Shown here: positions 44,206 to 57,289 of the stretch, piece after piece | Layout of the letters: each line of letters starts with the position of its first letter | How positions within the stretch are numbered: the stretch's first letter is position 1 | NCBI RefSeq assembly: GCF_004210375.1 | Contig: NC_134837.1 | Location: 154,793,310-154,857,309, forward strand | Source of the DNA: Tachypleus tridentatus | Taxonomy: Eukaryota > Arthropoda > Merostomata > Xiphosura > Limulidae | Length of the DNA: 64,000 nt | Reading direction: 5' to 3' | Translations under genes and position numbers: made by a program | Notes under the pieces: generated by a model | Told to the model about the DNA's origin: nothing | What the model saw: only the letters and a program-made list of their open reading frames with translations | Databases searched by the model: none

Positions 44206-44621
44206 CTGTTAAAACAACAAAAAGTATTTATTTATGACAATTTATATGGAAAACATAGATAATTTTTACTAAAAGTCTGCTGCGAAAAGTTACATAAGGG
44301 ATTGAAAATGTTAAATAATAATTACTTATGCAATATGTTATAAATGGTAGAAAATTACAACAAATTCTTACACTTGTAAAACACGATGAAATATGTTAAA
44401 TAATTGTAAATGTGTATTCGGTTTTGATTAACGAACGTTTTTCATAATGAATCTTTCTGGCTGTGAAACATAACATTGATCTTTTGTTTAAGTAGATTCA
44501 ACTTTGGTCATAAATTTGATAGTGCAATATCGAATGCTTTTTACAGCAATCATTACAAGTAATATTTGTTGACCATATTTGCATGGCATGCTAATTGTTA
44601 TATTATTATATTTTGTCAAAG

Positions 44622-44725
44622 AAAAAGAAAATAACAGATGAAAAAATTATGAAAAAGTTAAAAAGTATTGTTTCAATGGGCGATTCCTATAAAAAATATA
44701 CTATGATAAAACAGATTGGCCAAGG
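44622..44725 (+). CDS. Exon of a p21-activated kinase (PAK)-like gene
   Basis: PAKs are Ser/Thr kinases activated by Cdc42/Rac. This 104-bp exon reads [20 protein letters not shown] then G-D-S-Y-K-K-Y-T, then I-K-Q-I-G-Q-G. It matches the segment just before and into the glycine loop of group I PAKs (M-[ST]-D-E-E-I, L-R-x-I-V-S-V-G-D-P, K-K-Y, I-G-Q-G). The acceptor TTATATTTTGTCAAAG ends in AG at 44620-44621 and the donor CAAGG-GTAAGTTT at 44726 is strong. The exon ends two bases into a Gly codon, a plausible position inside G-Q-G. No stops. Several usual residues are changed (E-E to E-K, R-S to K-S, D-P to D-S), so it may be a diverged paralogue or an early pseudogene. No further kinase exons were found. 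Confidence 0.75.
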
Positions 44726-45238
44726 GTAAGTTTAAATGTAATATGTACACCAGGAGCTTTTTCTACATTTAAAACTTAAAGAAAAGTGTGTTAAATTCTA
44801 TATGGTAGACACTCTTTGGTTTGAGATTCTGTATGTGAGTTGTTCAGAAGACAAAATCCAAAGAAAAGTTTTGTGAAAAGTCGCAAAAGAATGATATAGT
44901 GATTTAAATATAAATTTGTACTAAGTAGTAAAATATTATAGATAAAAAGTAAGTATATGATATTAAACTGATCACTTTGAGTGATATAAAGTGAGTAAAG
45001 ATGTCTTTACACTTTCTGCATAATAATTCCAACTTTGATAGTACTTCACTTCCTCCTTGGGTAGAAGAAAAAATAGCAGAGTTGTAAACATGTTAGTAGA
45101 AATGAGAAATTTACTAGCTCGAACTGAAAACTACCAGCATATTTATTTTATTAGCATGATGCATCATTAGTACATATTGCAAATGTATACACATTTTATT
45201 CATTGCAACGAATTTTTTCCCAATATTACCTCCTTTCA
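44726..45238. other. No gene seen; possibly PAK-like intron
   Basis: AT-rich, starts with the GTAAGT donor. No exon carrying the A-S-G-T-V-Y part of the glycine loop was found. Confidence 0.45.
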
Positions 45239-45249
45239 CTTAAATAGCT

Positions 45250-45513
45250 TTTGTTTGTGTTTGAACTTCGCGCAAAGCTACTCGAGGGCTATCTGCACTA
45301 GCCATCCCTAATTTTGCAGTGTAAGACTAGAGGGAAGGCAGCTAGTCATCACCACCCACCGCCATCTCTTGGGTTACTCTTTTACCAACGAATAGTGTGA
45401 CTGACTGAAACTTATAACGCCCCCACGGCTGAAAAGGCGAGCACGTGGTAGATGAGTTGGTGTCACTCGGATTACGAATCGAACGCCTTATCACACTTGG
45501 CCATGCCGGGCCC
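45250..45513 (-). repeat. SINE, long tRNA-derived family, with target duplication
   Basis: TTTGTTTGTGTTTGAACTTC to CTTGGCCATGCCGGGCC. Exact 11-bp duplication CTTAAATAGCT at 45239-45249 and 45514-45524. Part of the B-box region is missing (GTAGATGAGTTGGTGTCACT in its place). Confidence 0.93.
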
Positions 45514-45524
45514 CTTAAATAGCT

Positions 45525-46415
45525 GTACTCATTCAGTGCTACAATCCATAAGCAAAAAGGTTATTACGCATACCACAAGTGTCCTACCGCCCCTCCATTG
45601 GAAATAATTCATTGCTATGAGTCTTTGATGCAAATTACCAGACGAAAACCCTCCACCAATTATTGTGCCACATTTTCTTGTCACACATACGAGTACCTCC
45701 ATTCAATTGCACAAGACTATCATTTTAATTTTGGCAGAGTTCTTGTTTAGACGATTGATTTTTTCTTTGGTGTGCTTTCCAATTATAACGTAAACAGTTG
45801 TACTATTGAAATGGTATTTTTTATTAATCGCTTTTGTTATTGTTAATCCACTGTCCAATTTTTATAATTTTCCTGTTTGTTTTTTGCACGTTTGTATTCA
45901 TCTATAAAACAATTTGTTCCATTCACTATTTACCACGAATGTCGAGGTTAATGTTACCAATTTGAGTATCACACCTCTTACAAAACACTTTTTCATTCGT
46001 AACAGGTGGTGTGACCCGTCGTTGGATTTATCTACGATTATTTGCCAAGAGATAGGTACTGTATGGGCCAACTACCTCCACCTTCTCCTGACCTATACCT
46101 CGCTTCCCCAAGAACCTATTCGGTTTAACGAAGGTTTTGATTGCATTTTTCTAACGCTCAATTTTGCTGTACATTCTTATGCCCCATCTATGGAATCAGT
46201 TAGCCCTTAATGAAATATTAAGACATGATTTCTCAGGTTTGTGGTGTTTAATATGTTTCCTCTATTTTTTATGATCCCTGTCATCCTTATCATTTACTCT
46301 CCCTATCTTCTCTGGATATTTGATATTTTCAGTAAAGCATTTTACTTCCCAATTGGATGAGTGTGCCAGCATGTCTTTCCTTTCATGGGTTACGAATCAC
46401 ATTGCTTTTCTCAAT
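45525..46415. other. Unique sequence, no gene called
   Basis: A 98-codon plus frame (45914-46210) has balanced composition but no recognised domain. The sequence is less AT-rich than average and could be part of an old retroelement. Confidence 0.35.
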
Positions 46416-49400
46416 TTTGGTTTTCAATTTCACTGTCTGCTTAAACACTGCTGGTCTTCAGTTTCACTGTCATTTTTCACACTGTTGTTTATCAGTTTCC
46501 CTAACTGTTGCAACACTGTTGGTTTTCAATTTCACTGTCTGTTTCAATACTATTGGTGTTGACTTCCACTTACTGTTTTTACACTGTTGGTCTTCACTTT
46601 CATAGGCTGTTTTAACCCTATTGTTCTTCAAGTTTAATGTCTGTTTTAACACTATTGGTCTTCACTATCACTTCTGTTTCAACACTGTTGGTATTCAATT
46701 TCACTGACTTTTAACACTGTTGGTCTTCAGTTTCACTATATGTTTTCACAATTTTGGTCTTCATTTAACTTCTCTTTCAACACTATTGGTCTTGAATTGA
46801 ACTTCACTGTTTTAACACCAATGGTCTTCAATTCCACTGTCTGTTTAAACCCTGTTGGTATTCAATTTCGCTGACGTTTTAACACTAATGGACTTAAATT
46901 TCACCCTCCGTTTAAACAGTGTTGGTCTTCACTTTCACTCTCTATTTTCACACTACTGGTCTTTAATTTGACAGACTTTTGAACACTATTAGTCTGCAGT
47001 TTCACTGTTTGATTTACTTTAACTTACATTTCAAGACTATTCAACACAATATTGGTTTTCACTTTCACGGACTCTTCCAACACTGCTGGTGTTCAATTTC
47101 ACTGTGTGTTTCGTAATACTGGTTTTGAGTTTTACAGTCTGCCTTTACACTCTTGGTCTTACCTTTCACCTCTCTTTCAACATCATTGGTGTTCAGTTTC
47201 ACTGACTGTATCAACACTGTTGGTCTTCAATTTCAATGTCTGTTTTAACATTCGGTGTTCAATTTCACTGTCTATTTTCACACTGTTGGTTTTAACTTTC
47301 ACTGTCTGCTCCAACACTTAGTTGCTTCAGTTTCACTGTCTGTTTTCACACTGTTGGTTCTCACTTCCACTTGTGTTTCAACACAACTTTGTTTCAGTTT
47401 CACTGTTTTCACGCTGTTGGTCTTCACTTTCACTAACTGTTCAACACCGTTGGTCTTGAATTTCACTGTATGTTTCAGTACTATTAGTGTTCAGTTTCAC
47501 TGACTGTTTTTACACTGTACGACTACATTTTTACTGTCTGTTTCAACAATATTGGTCTTTACTTTCACGGACTCTATGAGCACTGTTGGTGTTTAATTTA
47601 AGTTTTTAATACTACTGGTTTTTAGTTTTACTGTCGGTCTGCACACTCTTGGTCTTCACTTTCTCTACTGTTTCAACACAATTGGTGTTCAGTTTGACTG
47701 ACTGTTTTCACACTGTTGGCCTTCACTTTCACGTCTGTTTCAACATTATTGGTCTTCAATTCCACTAATTGTATCTCCACTAATGGTCTTCACTGTCACT
47801 GACTGTTCCAACACTGTTGGTCTTCAATTTCACTCTGTCTTTGAATACTATTTGTCTTCAGTTTCACTGTCTGTTGTGACACCGTTGGTCTTCTCTTTTA
47901 CTTTCATTTCAACACTGCTGGTCTTGACTTCCTTTGACAGTTGTAACACTGTTGGCCTTCAATTTATCTGTGTTTTAACACTGTTTTCTTCCATTTCACT
48001 GTCTGTTTCAACCCTATTGTTGTTCAGTGTCTCTGTCTGTTTCAACACTGATGGTATTCACTTTCATTTCCATTTCAACACTCTTGGTGTTGACTTTCAC
48101 TGACTGTTTTCATACTGTTGGTCTTTACTTTCATTAGCTGTTTCAACACTATTGGTATTCAACTTCACAGTCTGTTTTAACACTACTGGTGTGTAGTTTC
48201 AATGGCTGTTTCAACACTATTGGTCTTCCCTTTTATGGTGTTTCAACAATATTGTTCTTTAGTTTGACTGTCTGTTCTCACACTCTTGTTCTTCAATTCC
48301 ACTAACTGTTTATAAAATGTTCGTCTTTACTTTCACTGACTGTTCCAACACTGTTGATCTTCAATTTCACTGACAGGTTCAACACAATTGGTCTTCATTT
48401 TCACTTCGTTTCAACACTGTTGGTCTTCTGTTTCACTGCTTGTTTAACACTTGGTCATCACTTTCACTGACTGTTTCAACACTGTTGGTATTGAACTTCA
48501 CAGTCTGCTTTAACCCTACTGGTCTGCAGTTTCAATGGCTGTTTGAACACTGTTGGTCATCAAGTTTACTGTCTGCTTCAATAATTCTGGTCTACAGTTT
48601 TACTGTCAGTTTGTACACTGTTGGTCTTCATTTTCACTCACTCGTCAACACTGTTAGTCTTCGGTTTCACTGACTGTGTAAACAGCGTTTGTCTTGAATT
48701 TCACTGTCTGCTTCAACACTATTGGTTTTGAATTTCAATGTCTTCAATTTCACTGTCTCTTCCAACACTGTTGGTTTTCAATTTCACTGTCTACTTAAAC
48801 AATGCTGGTCTTAAATTTCACTGTCATTTTTCACACTGTTGGTCTTCAGTTTCACTTTTTTTCAACACTACTGGTCTTGAATTTCACTGTCTGTTTCAAT
48901 ACTATTGGTGTTGACTTCCACTTACTGTTTTCACACTGTTGGTCTTCCCTTTCATTGGCTGTTTCAACCCTGTTGTTCATCAAGTTTAATGTCTGTTTTA
49001 ACACTCTTGGTTTTCACCTTCACTGACTGTTTCAACACTGTTGGTCTTCAACTTCACTGTTTTAACACTATTTGTCTACAATTTCACTAGCTGTTTCAAC
49101 ACTGTTGGTATTCAATTTCACTGTCTGTTTTAATATCACTGGTCTTCAGTTTGACTGTCTGTTTGTCTGTTTGACTGTACACTGTTGGTATTCACTGTCA
49201 CTTCTGTTTCAACACTGTTCGTCTTCAACTTCACTGACTCTTTAACACTGGTGGTCTTCAGTTTCACTGACTGTCTCAACACTGTTGGTCTTCAGTTTCA
49301 CTATATGTTTTCACAGTTTTGGTTTTCATTTAACTTCTCTTTCAACACTATTGGTCTTCAATTCCACTGTCTGTTTAAACCCTGTTGGTACTTAACTTCG

Positions 49401-49680
49401 CTGACGTTTTAACTCTAATGGACTTAAATTTCACCCTCCGTTTCAACAGTGTTGGTCTTCACTTTCACTCTTTATTTTCACACTACTGATCTTTAATTTG
49501 ACTGACTTTTCAACACTATTGGTCTGCAGTTTCACTGTCTGTTTTTACTTTAACTTCCATTTTAAGACTATTGCTGTTAACTTCCACTGAGTGTTTTCAC
49601 ACTATTGGTCTTTACTTTCACTGACTGCTTCAACACGGTTCGTCTTCAACTTCACTGTTTCAACACAACAGGTCTGCAGT

Positions 49681-52359
49681 TTCAATGGCTCTTTCAACAC
49701 TGTTGGTTTTTAATTAAACTATCTGTTTCATTACTATTGGTGTTCAGTTTCACTGGCTGTTTTCACACTGTACGTCTTCACTTTTTGGGTCTGTTTCACA
49801 CAATATTGGTTTTCACTTTCACGGACTCTTCCAACACTGCTGGTGTTCAATTTCACTGTGTGTTTCGTAATACTGGTTTTGAGTTTTACAGTCTGCCTTT
49901 ACACTCTTGGTCTTACCTTTCACCTCTCTTTCAACATCATTGGTGTTCAGTTTCACTGGCTGTTTCAACACTGTTGGTATTCAATTTCACTGTCTGTTTT
50001 AATAGCACTGGTCTTCAGTTTGACTGTCTGTTTGTACACTGTTGGTTTTCACTATCACTTCTGTTTCAACACTGTTGGTCTTCAATTTCACTGACTCTTT
50101 AATACTGGTGGTCTTCAGTTTCACTGACTGTTTCAACATTATTGGTTTTCAATTCCACTAATTGTATCTCCACTAATGGTCTTCACTGTCACTGACTGTT
50201 CCAACACTGTTGGTCTTCAATTTCACTCTGTCTTTGAACACTATTTGTCTTCAGTTTCACTGTCTGTTGTCACACCGTTGGTCTTCTCTTTTACTTTCAT
50301 TTCAACACTGCTGGTCTTGACTTCCTTTGACAGTTGTAACACTGTTGGCCTTCAATTTAACTGTGTTTTAACACTGTTTTCTTCCATTTCACTGTCTATT
50401 TCAACCCTATTGTTGTTCAGTGTCACTGTCTGTTTGAACACTGATGGTATTCACATCAATTCTGTTTTCACACTATTCCTATTCACTTCCACTGACTGTT
50501 TTCACATTGTTGATCAACACTTTCCCTGAGTGTGTCAGTATTGTCGGTCTTCAAATTCACTTTCTGTTTCAACTAAATTGGTCATCTGTTTCACACGATG
50601 TTTCAACACTTCTGATATTCAATTTCACTGACAGTTTTAAAATTATTGGTCTGCAGTTTCAATGACTGTATCAACAGTGTTGGTCTTCAATTTCTCCGTC
50701 TCCATCATCACTTTTGGTGTTTACTTTAACTGACTGTTTTTACACTGTTAATCTTCACTTTCACTAACTCTTTCTACACTAACGGTCTTTACTATCATTA
50801 TCTCTTTTCACACTGTTCGTCTTCTCTTTCAACACTACTGGTCCCCAGTTTCAATCACTGTTTTAACACTGTTGGTCTTCACTTTCACTGGCTGTTTCAA
50901 TACTTGTTCCTCCATTTCACTGTCAGTTTCAACACTAAGTGTTTTCAATTTCATTCTCTGTTTCAACAGTGTTGATCTTCATTTTCACTATATTTTAACA
51001 CTACTGGTGTTCAATTTCAATGATTGTTTCAATGGTGTTGGTTTTCAGTTTCACTGAAAACGGCGTTGGTCTTTAATTTGACTGTCTTTTTGAACAGTAT
51101 TCGTCTTCACTTTTACACCACATTGGTGTTCAATTTCACTGTATTTTTCACACTTTTGGTCTTCACTTCAACTTCTCTTTCAACAGTATTGGTCCTGAAT
51201 TCAACTGACTGTTTTCACAATATTGGTCTTCATTTCACTGTCTCTTTCAAAACTGTTGGTCATCAAATTCAATGTCTGTTTCGACACTGTTGTTCTTCTG
51301 TGTCACTATGTGTTTCAATACTAATAGTCTTCAATTTCACATTCAATAGTGTAGTCTTAATTTTCAGTCTGCTTCAACTGTGTTGATCTTAACTTTCACT
51401 ATAATTTAACATTACTGGTCTTCAAATTCACGGTATGTGTCAACAATGTTGGTCTTCACTTCAACTGCACGTTTCAACAGTGTACGTCTTCAATTTAACT
51501 AACGTTATCATCACTATTGATCTTTGGTATCACTTACGGTTTTCACAGTGTTGGTCAATCTCACTGTGTTTCAACAGTGTTGGTCTTCACTTTCAATGAT
51601 TGTTTCGGTGGTGTTGGTCTTCAATTTCACGGTGTTTCAAAACAGTTGTTCGTCACTTGCACTGAATGTTTCAAGAGTGGAGATCTTCAATTTCACAGTC
51701 AGTTTCAGCAGTGCTGGTTTTTAGTTTCAGTGTCCGTTTTTGAACAGTGTTGGACTTTAACTTGACTGTGTGTTTCAACTGGGTCTCTTTTAACACAACT
51801 GGTTTTCACTTTCAATGACTATTTCAATAAAGTCATCAATTTCACGGTCTGTTTCGGCATTGTTGGTCTTTAACTCAAAGTTTGAAAAGAGTAGTTCTTC
51901 AATTTCACTGTCTGTATGAATATTATTGGTCTTCGGTTTCACTGAGTTTTTCTACAGTGTTGGTCTTCACTTTACTCACCATTTTCACACTACTGGTCTC
52001 CAATTTCATTGATGTTTTGAAAACAATTGGTCTACAGTTTAACAGTCTGTTTTCACAATCTTGTTTTTCACTTTAACTTCCATTTCAAGACTATTGGTGT
52101 TAACATCCACTGACTGTTTTCACACTATCGGTCTTCATGTTAACAGGCTGTTTCAACTCTGTTGGCTTTAAAATTTACTGTCTCTTTCGACTTTATTCTT
52201 CACTTTATTCTATTGGTCTTCACATTTATTTCCATTTCAACACCCATGGTGTTGACTTTCACTGACTGTTTTCATACTGTTGGTCTTCACTTTCATTGGC
52301 TGTTCCAACACTGTTGGTATTCAATCTCACAGTCTGTTTTAACACTACTGGCGTGTCGT
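49681..52359. repeat. Higher-order repeat, copy A (2,679 bp)
   Basis: Starts TTCAATGGCTCTTTCAACAC. Every landmark I compared (for example CTAATGGTCTTCACTGTCAC at about 50174, CTGGTCCCCAGTTTCAATC at about 50838) recurs 2,679 bp later. The copies appear almost identical, with a handful of base changes. Confidence 0.92.
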
Positions 52360-55044
52360 TTCAATGGCTCTTTCAACACTGTTGGTTTTTAATTAAACTA
52401 TCTGTTTCATTACTATTGGTGTTCAGTTTCACTGGCTGTTTTCACACTGTACGTCTTCACTTTTTGGGTCTGTTTCACACAATATTGGTTTTCACTTTCA
52501 CGGACTCTTCCAACACTGCTGGTGTTCAATTTCACTGTGTGTTTCGTAATACTGGTTTTGAGTTTTACAGTCTGCCTTTACATTCTTGGTCTTACCTTTC
52601 ACCTCTCTTTCAACATCATTGGTGTTCAGTTTCACTGGCTGTTTCAACACTGTTGGTATTCAATTTCACTGTCTGTTTTAATAGCACTGGTCTTCAGTTT
52701 GACTGTCTGTTTGTACACTGTTGGTTTTCACTATCACTTCTGTTTCAACACTGTTGGTCTTCAATTTCACTGACTCTTTAATACTGGTGGTCTTCAGTTT
52801 CACTGACTGTTTCAACATTATTGGTCTTCAATTCCACTAATTGTATCTCCACTAATGGTCTTCACTGTCACTGACTGTTCCAACACTGTTGGTCTTCAAT
52901 TTCACTCTGTCTTTGAACACTATTTGTCTTCAGTTTCACTGTCTGTTGTCACACCGTTGGTCTTCTCTTTTACTTTCATTTCAACACTGCTGGTCTTGAC
53001 TTCCTTTGACAGTTGTAACACTGTTGGCCTTCAATTTAACTGTGTTTTAACACTGTTTTCTTCCATTTCACTGTCTATTTCAACCCTATTGTTGTTCAGT
53101 GTCACTGTCTGTTTGAACACTGATGGTATTCACATCAATTCTGTTTTCACACTATTCCTATTCACTTCCACTGACTGTTTTCACATTGTTGATCAACACT
53201 TTCCCTGAGTGTGTCAGTATTGTCGGTCTTCAAATTCACTTTCTGTTTCAACTAAATTGGTCATCTGTTTCACACGATGTTTCAACACTTCTGATATTCA
53301 ATTTCACTGACAGTTTTAAAATTATTGGTCTGCAGTTTCAATGACTGTATCAACAGTGTTGGTCTTCAATTTCTCCGTCTCCATCATCACTTTTGGTGTT
53401 TACTTTAACTGACTGTTTTTACACTGTTAATCTTCACTTTCACTAACTCTTTCTACACTAACGGTCTTTACTATCATTATCTCTTTTCACATTGTTCGTC
53501 TTCTCTTTCAACACTACTGGTCCCCAGTTTCAATCACTGTTTTAACACTGTTGGTCTTCACTTTCACTGGCTGTTTCAATACTTGTTCCTCCATTTCACT
53601 GTCAGTTTCAACACTAAGTGTTTTCAATTTCATTCTCTGTTTCAACAGTGTTGATCTTCATTTTCACTATATTTTAACACTACTGGTGTTCAATTTCAAT
53701 GATTGTTTCAATGGTGTTGGTTTTCAGTTTCACTGTCTGTTGAAACGGCGTTGGTCTTTAATTTGACTGTCTTTTTGAACAGTATTCGTCTTCACTTTTA
53801 CACTACATTGGTGTTCAATTTCACTGTATTTTTCACACTTTTGGTCTTCACTTCAACTTCTCTTTCAACAGTATTGGTCCTGAATTCAACTGACTGTTTT
53901 CACAATATTGGTCTTCATTTCACTGTCTCTTTCAAAACTGTTGGTCATCAAATTCAATGTCTGTTTCGACACTGTTGTTCTTCTGTGTCACTATGTGTTT
54001 CAATACTAATAGTCTTCAATTTCACATTCAATAGTGTAGTCTTAATTTTCAGTCTGCTTCAACTGTGTTGATCTTAACTTTCACTATAATTTAACATTAC
54101 TGGTCTTCAAATTCACGGTATGTGTCAACAATGTTGGTCTTCACTTCAACTGCACGTTTCAACAGTGTACGTCTTCAATTTAACTAACGTTATCATCACT
54201 ATTGATCTTTGGTATCACTTACGGTTTTCACAGTGTTGGTCAATCTCACTGTGTTTCAACAGTGTTGGTCTTCACTTTCAATGATTGTTTCAGTGGTGTT
54301 GGTCTTCAATTTCACGGTGTTTCAAAACAGTTGTTCGTCACTTGCACTGAATGTTTCAAGAGTGGAGATCTTCAATTTCACAGTCAGTTTCAGCAGTGCT
54401 AGTTTTTAGTTTCAGTGTCCGTTTTTGAACAGTGTTGGACTTTAACTTGACTGTGTGTTTCAACTGTGTCTCTTTTAACACAACTGGTTTTCACTTTCAA
54501 TGACTATTTCAATAAAGTCATCAATTTCACGGTCTGTTTCGGCATTGTTGGTCTTTAACTCAAAGTTTGAAAAGAGTAGTTCTTCAATTTCACTGTCTGT
54601 ATGAATATTATTGGTCTTCGGTTTCACTGAGTTTTTCTACAGTGTTGGTCTTCACTTTACTCACCATTTTCACACTACTGGTCTCCAATTTCATTGAAGT
54701 TTTGAAAACAATTGGTCTACAGTTTAACAGTCTGTTTTCACAATCTTGTTTTTCACTTTAACTTCCATTTCAAGACTATTGGTGTTAACATCCACTGACT
54801 GTTTTCACACTATCGGTCTTCATGTTAACAGGCTGTTTCAACTCTGTTGGCTTTCAAATTTACTGTCTCTTTCGACTTTATTCTTCACTTTATTCTATTG
54901 GTCTTGACATTTATTTCCATTTCAACACCCATGGTGTTGACTTTCACTGACTGTTTTCATACTGTTGGTCTTCACTTTCATTGGCTGTTCCAACACTGTT
55001 GGTATTCAATCTCACAGTCTGTTTTAACACTACTGGCGTGTAGT
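52360..55044. repeat. Higher-order repeat, copy B (about 2,685 bp)
   Basis: Head-to-tail with copy A. Differs by a few substitutions and by about 6 extra bases near 53735 (CACTGTCTGTTGAAACGG against CACTGAAAACGG at about 51053). After its end the sequence continues like the stretch from about 48198, showing that unequal exchange shuffled larger blocks. Confidence 0.9.
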
Positions 55045-57019
55045 TTCAATGGCTGTTTCAACACTATTGGTCTTCCCTTTTACGGTGTTTCAACAATATT
55101 GTTCTTTAGTTTGACTGTCTGTTCTCACGCTCTTGGTCTTCAATTGCACTAACTGTTTTTAAAATGTTCGTCTTTACTTTCACTGACTGTTCCAACACTG
55201 TTGATCTTCAATTTCACTGACAGATTCAACACAATTGGTCTTCATTTTCACTTCGTTTCAACATTTCAACACTGTTGGTCTTCAGTTTCACTGACTGTTT
55301 CAACACTGTTGGTATTGAACTTCACAGTCTGCTTTAACACTACTGGTCTGCAGTTTCAATGGCTGTTTGAACACTGTTGGCCATCAAATTTACTGTCTGT
55401 TTCAATAATTCTGGTCCACAGTTTTACTGTCAGTTTGTACACTGTTGGTCTTCATTTTCACTCACTCGTCAACACTGTTAGTCTTCAGTTTCACTGACTA
55501 TGTAAACACCGTTTGTCTTGAATGTCAATGTCTTCAATTTCACTGTCTGTCCTCACACTTTTGGTTATTACCTTCATTTCTGTTACAACACTATTGGTCT
55601 CAAATTCCACTGACTCTTTTCACGCTGTTGGTTTCACTTTCACTGTCTCTTCCAACACTGTTGGTTTTCAATTTCACTGTCATTTTTCACACTGTTGGTC
55701 TTCACTTTCACTTTTTTTCAACACTACTGGTCTTGAATTTCACTGACTGTTTTCACACTGTTGTTTAACAGTTTCCTTAACTGTTGGTTTTCAATTTCAC
55801 TGTCTGTTTCAATACTATTGGTGTTGTCTTCCACTTACTGTTTTCACACTGTTGGTCTTCACTTTAATAGGCTGTTTCAACCCTGTTGTTCATCAAATTT
55901 AATATCTGTTTTAACACTGTTGGTTTTCACCTTCACTGACTGTTTCAACACTTTTGGTCTTCAACTTCACTCTTTTAACACTATTTGTCTGCAGTTTCAC
56001 TGGCTGTTTCAACACTGTTGGTATTCAATTTCACTGTTTTAATTGCACTGGTCTTCAGTTTGACTGTCTGTTTGTAGACTGTTGGTCTTCACTATCATTT
56101 CTGTTTCAACACTGTTGGTCTTCAGTTTCACTATATGTTTTCATACTTTCATTTTCATTTTGTTTCAATACTTGTTCCTCCATTTCACTGTCAGTTTCAA
56201 CACTAAGTGTTTTCAATTTCATTCTCTGTTTCAACAGTGTATTCTTCATTTACGGTCTCTTTCAACAGTGTTGATCTCCATTTTCACTGAATGTTTTAAC
56301 ACTGTAGATCTTCAATTTCACTGAATGTTTCAACAGTGTAGATCTTCTATTTCACTGACGGTTTGAACAGTGTTGGTGCTCAATTTCACTGTGTGTCAAT
56401 AGTGTTGGTCTTCACTTTCTATAACTGTTTCAACAATGTTGGTTTTGACTTTCACTGAATGTTTCAACAATGGAGATCTTCAATTTCACTGTTAGTTTCA
56501 GCAGTGTGGTTTTTGAGTTTCAGTGTCTGTTTTTGAAGTGTTTGCCTTCAATTTGACTGTATATTTCGATAGCGTGTGTCTTCACTTCTACTCTTGTCTT
56601 CACTTTCAACGACTGTCTCATTTGAGTACGTTATCAATTTCACGGTCTGTTTCAGCAGTGTTGGTCTTCACTTTCACTTCTGTTTCAACACTATTGGTCT
56701 TCACTTTCACTGAGTATTTTAACATTAATGATCTTCACATTTTACTGACTGTTTTCTAACTGTTGTTCTTTAATTTCACTGTTTGTTGCAACACTGTTGG
56801 TGTTACATTTGTCTGTTTGTGTCAATACTATAGGTCTTCAGTTTCACTCACTCTTTCAATTGACTGTTTTCACACTGTTGGTCTTCACTTTCACTTCTAT
56901 TTCAACACTGTTCTTCAGTTTCAGTGACTGTTTTCACATTGTTGGTCTTCACTTTTACTGACTCTTTCAACACTCTTGGTCTTCAATTTCACTGAAAGTT
57001 TTATCACTGTTGAGTATGC

Positions 57020-57287
57020 TGCTGAGATTTCTGCTTACTGATAACCCATGTTTGTAGTTCTCTGGTGGGACTTCTGGTTACTGAAAACTCATACTTGTAG
57101 TGTTTTGGTGAGACTTCTGGTGACTTATAACACATGTTTGTAGTTCTCTGGTGGGACTTCTGGTTACTGAAAACTCATACTTGTAGTGTTTTGGTGAGAC
57201 TTCTGGTGACTTATAACACATGTTTGGAGTTATCTAGTGGGACTTCTGGTTAATGAAAACTCATACTTGTAGTGTTTTGGTGAGACA
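57020..57287. repeat. Dimeric 43+43-bp tandem repeat, about three dimers
   Basis: ACTTCTGGTTACTGAAAACT-CATACTTGTAGTGTTTTGGTGAG alternates with ACTTCTGGTGACTTATAACA-CATGTTTGTAGTTCTCTGGTGGG. The halves are related to each other (ACTTCTGGT, CAT-x-x-TTG-AGT, CTGGTG) and the 86-bp dimer repeats almost exactly. Confidence 0.95.
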
Positions 57288-57289
57288 AA

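Larger units (their letters stand above)
46417..57015. repeat. Large 34-bp minisatellite, about 310 units
   Basis: The unit TTGGTCTTCAATTTCACTGT-CTGTTTCAACACTG (34 bp) repeats with substitutions and small indels across about 10.6 kb. Variants include CACTGACTG for CACTGTCTG, TTTTCACACTG for TTTCAACACTG, and CTTGAA for CTTCAA. The plus-strand consensus has no stop in any frame, so dozens of open frames of 60-165 codons appear in all three phases; three units give 34 codons. None has a start context, codon bias or fixed phase suggesting translation. Edges are more diverged and the final units (about 56400-57010) carry longer gaps. Confidence 0.97.

Noticed and set aside
46320-56759. Dozens of plus-strand open frames of 60-165 codons rich in F, V, L, S, H and T
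   Set aside because: They follow the 34-bp repeat through all three phases and arise because the unit lacks stops; no start context, fixed phase or domain.
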